Origin: Desulfosporosinus sp. OT
GTDB taxonomy: Bacteria; Bacillota; Desulfitobacteriia; Desulfitobacteriales; Desulfitobacteriaceae
Direction of reading: 5' to 3'
DNA length: 43,636 nt
NCBI RefSeq assembly: GCF_000224515.1
Contig: NZ_AGAF01000071.1
Coordinates: 1-43,636 of the forward strand
Shown here: one piece after another, positions 42,016 through 43,636 of the stretch
How positions within the stretch are numbered: the stretch's first letter is position 1
Layout: every line of letters begins with the position of its first letter
Notes under the pieces: model-generated
The model's input: only the letters and a program-made list of their open reading frames with translations
Databases searched by the model: none
What the model was told of the DNA's origin: nothing
Program-made: the position numbers and the translations under genes

Positions 42016-43146
42016 TTAGGGGGTTCTACTAACAGCTACAGCCTTTATGATCTCGACAACCAACTTCGCTGACTTGTATAAATCGTCTTCTTCGATGAAT
42101 TCATCGGTTGTATGTGGCTTTTGCATTCCTATTCCCAGAACAACACAAGGTATATCGTAGCGGTTATAATAATTGGCATCACTGCCCCCGCCAGTTGCCT
42201 CAAATGTCGCAATTAAATTGGCTGACTGGGCTGCTTGAGCTGCGAGCAGGGCAACTTCTGATTCCTTCATTATCGTAAATGGGTCATATAATCTTGTGAC
42301 CTCCACTTCAGCAACGGCGCCCATCTCAGTTGCCCTATTTTTGAAGGTTTGGCACATCTCTGTAGTATAACGTTCTAATTTTCCTGTGTTGCGGCTTCTT
42401 GATTCGCAAGTGATTTCGACTCTGTCGGCGACAATATTGGTGGCACGGCCGCCCTGAATCGTTCCAATATTGGACGTCGTTTCCTCGTCAATGCGGCCGG
42501 TCTGCAAGCTGGCGATCGCCTTGGCAGCCACAACAATTGCGCTGATTCCATCCTCTGGACTAGCTCCGGCATGAGAGGCCTTGCCTTTAATTGTGACGTT
42601 GATTCGATCTTGCCCGGGAGCTTCGAGAATAATGAGCCCCGGCTGACCAACGGCATCTAAGACAAAACCTAAATCAGCCCTCAACAGCGTCTTATCTATG
42701 TTTTTGGAGCCGTTTAAGCCGCCCTCTTCTGCTACATTGAAAATAACCTGAATATCCCCATGAGGAATACCTTGCTCTTGGATTGTTCTTAAAGCTTCCA
42801 GAATTGGGGCAATACCAGCTTTATCATCAGCCCCCAAGATTGTCGAACCAGCAGAAGTAATCCGTCCATCTTTGAGCACTGGCTCAATATTGAGGCCAGG
42901 GTCCACTGTATCCATGTGCGCTGAAAGTAAGAGTATGGGTGCCTGAGGCAGGTTACCTGGCAAATAGGCAAAGATATTACCGCAATTGCCACCAATTGCC
43001 ATGCCCGCTTGATCTTCTGTTACGACCATACCCAAACCTTCAAGACGCTTTTTGAGTATATCTGCGATCTGGCGCTCATTTCTGGTTGGTGAATCAATCT
43101 TGATTAGTTCAAAAAGCTCTGCTAACAATCTTTCACGATTAATCAT
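42016..43146 (-). CDS. M20 metallopeptidase, PepT-like
   Basis: 376 residues. Metal ligands sit in LLSAHMDTVDPG (H77), GADDKAGIAPILEAL, FNVAEEGGLNGSKN with the catalytic Glu, a dimerisation domain with KGKASHAGASPEDGISAI, and GGGSDANYYN; a final His in GMQKPHTTDEF. This is the pattern of PepT-like M20 tripeptidases or aminoacylase-type enzymes; exact substrate unknown. It is the first gene of a two-gene unit with the HAD phosphatase. GAAAGAGG precedes the ATG. Confidence 0.9.
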   Translation of the reverse strand: MINRERLLAELFELIKIDSPTRNERQIADILKKRLEGLGMVVTEDQAGMAIGGNCGNIFAYLPGNLPQAPILLLSAHMDTVDPGLNIEPVLKDGRITSAGSTILGADDKAGIAPILEALRTIQEQGIPHGDIQVIFNVAEEGGLNGSKNIDKTLLRADLGFVLDAVGQPGLIILEAPGQDRINVTIKGKASHAGASPEDGISAIVVAAKAIASLQTGRIDEETTSNIGTIQGGRATNIVADRVEITCESRSRNTGKLERYTTEMCQTFKNRATEMGAVAEVEVTRLYDPFTIMKESEVALLAAQAAQSANLIATFEATGGGSDANYYNRYDIPCVVLGIGMQKPHTTDEFIEEDDLYKSAKLVVEIIKAVAVSRTP

Positions 43147-43310
43147 TTCATTTACCTCTTTCGTTTTAGCTATGATTCTTATATTATCAAGGATTCAGCG
43201 AATTATGTCTAAATCCTGCAGCTTTCAAAATTCATTGACAAACTAACCTCCTTAATAAGTTATCTATGTTTATAAAGAATAAGTAATGTTTTTGGCCTAG
43301 TATAAAAAAT

Positions 43311-43342
43311 ACAATAGCCTAATCGCTACATTAGGCTATTGT
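43311..43342 (-). terminator. Terminator after the DsrE-like gene
   Basis: ACAATAGCCTAAT and ATTAGGCTATTGT are perfect 13-bp arms with a 6-base loop, followed on the minus strand by ATTTTTTATA. Confidence 0.92.
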
Positions 43343-43390
43343 ACTAATCTCTTTAGTTTTATGAACGTCAGATTTATCTGATTCTTAGAG

Positions 43391-43636
43391 CTAAAATGTG
43401 AATACTTTAGATTCAGCAGCTAAGTCAATGAGGACTGAAGCCGTAGATAATTTGGCTCCCTCAATAAATTGGTCTTCACCGAAAAGTCTTGTTCTAGCAC
43501 ATGGCGTACATAAATGAAATGGCACCTTATTTTCAATTAAGTAATCAATATATTGTTTAGCATTATCTCCGGTCGGTGCCACTACGCTATCAGCCAGTCC
43601 CACAATCCCATAGGCAACAGCATCGTCGACTAAGAA
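43391..43636 (-). CDS. DsrE-like protein, 5' part cut by window edge
   Basis: The visible 81 residues run to the right edge without a start: FLVDDAVAYGIVGLADSVVA, then GDNAKQYIDYLIENKVPFHL, LCTPCARTRLFGEDQFIEGA and a C-terminal ASVLIDLAAESKVFTF. The order strand, loop, then a CxxC at the centre and a LIDLA-like end suits the DsrE/DsrF sulfur-carrier-like fold, which is common in sulfur-metabolising anaerobes. A shorter reading from a GTG at 43603 is possible but has no Shine-Dalgarno. The remaining N-terminus lies outside the window. Confidence 0.7.
   Translation of the reverse strand, partial: FLVDDAVAYGIVGLADSVVAPTGDNAKQYIDYLIENKVPFHLCTPCARTRLFGEDQFIEGAKLSTASVLIDLAAESKVFTF

Overview
The window looks like chromosome of a spore-forming, strictly anaerobic Firmicute of the Desulfosporosinus/Desulfitobacterium type (Peptococcaceae sensu lato). 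This rests on gene content, not on a marker gene: anaerobic cobalamin synthesis with a B12 riboswitch, a NuoE/NuoF/NuoG-like soluble flavin complex with a built-in GltD-type module, a Firmicute GlgC/GlgD glycogen cluster, tiny YjcZ-like and DUF1540 proteins typical of sporulating bacteria, and a YtxJ bacilliredoxin. Most genes lie on the minus strand. I see no rRNA, tRNA, CRISPR array, transposase or phage gene.

Layout. 1-3.5 kb: cobalamin genes. A complete cobalamin riboswitch with a terminator (1822-2053) precedes cbiET and a truncated cbiL. cbiD lies upstream of the riboswitch with its own promoter region. Between the terminator and cbiET are three 37-bp tandem units, each folding into a hairpin. 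3.5-9.4 kb: a three-gene operon (NuoE-like, NuoF-like, 1.2-kresidue flavoprotein/iron-sulfur subunit) that best fits the Stn-type electron-bifurcating transhydrogenase. 9.9-11.05 kb: an Isf-like flavoprotein and a coiled-coil protein. 11.2-11.9 kb: three very small proteins (DUF1540 and two Gly-rich membrane peptides). 12.0-14.5 kb: an operon padR - signal-less oxyanion-binding protein - chrA. 14.8-15.6 kb: a DUF1638 protein and a 44-residue Cys protein.

15.7-27.4 kb: the glycogen operon glgB-glgP-glgC-glgD-glgA-(GH13/GH77 fusion), covering synthesis, branching and breakdown, with overlapping or closely spaced genes. 27.5-33.2 kb: DUF1287 and PspC proteins, UspA, a heterodimeric ABC exporter with one degenerate ATP site, and a zinc-ribbon peptide. 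33.4-37.2 kb: a membrane-anchored repeat protein, YtxJ, an aromatic-acid-exporter-like protein and a nitrilase-family hydrolase. 37.4-43.6 kb: a lipoprotein beta-carbonic anhydrase, a gene remnant, a SsuABC/NMT1-type ABC importer, a HAD phosphatase, a PepT-like M20 peptidase and a truncated DsrE-like protein.

Several annotated starts here were moved to internal ATG, GTG or TTG codons because the Shine-Dalgarno spacing only makes sense there. The most unusual items are the covarying hairpin repeats in the B12 leader, the PadR/cytosolic oxyanion-binding protein/ChrA operon, and the transhydrogenase subunit whose formate-dehydrogenase-like half has no catalytic Cys or Sec.
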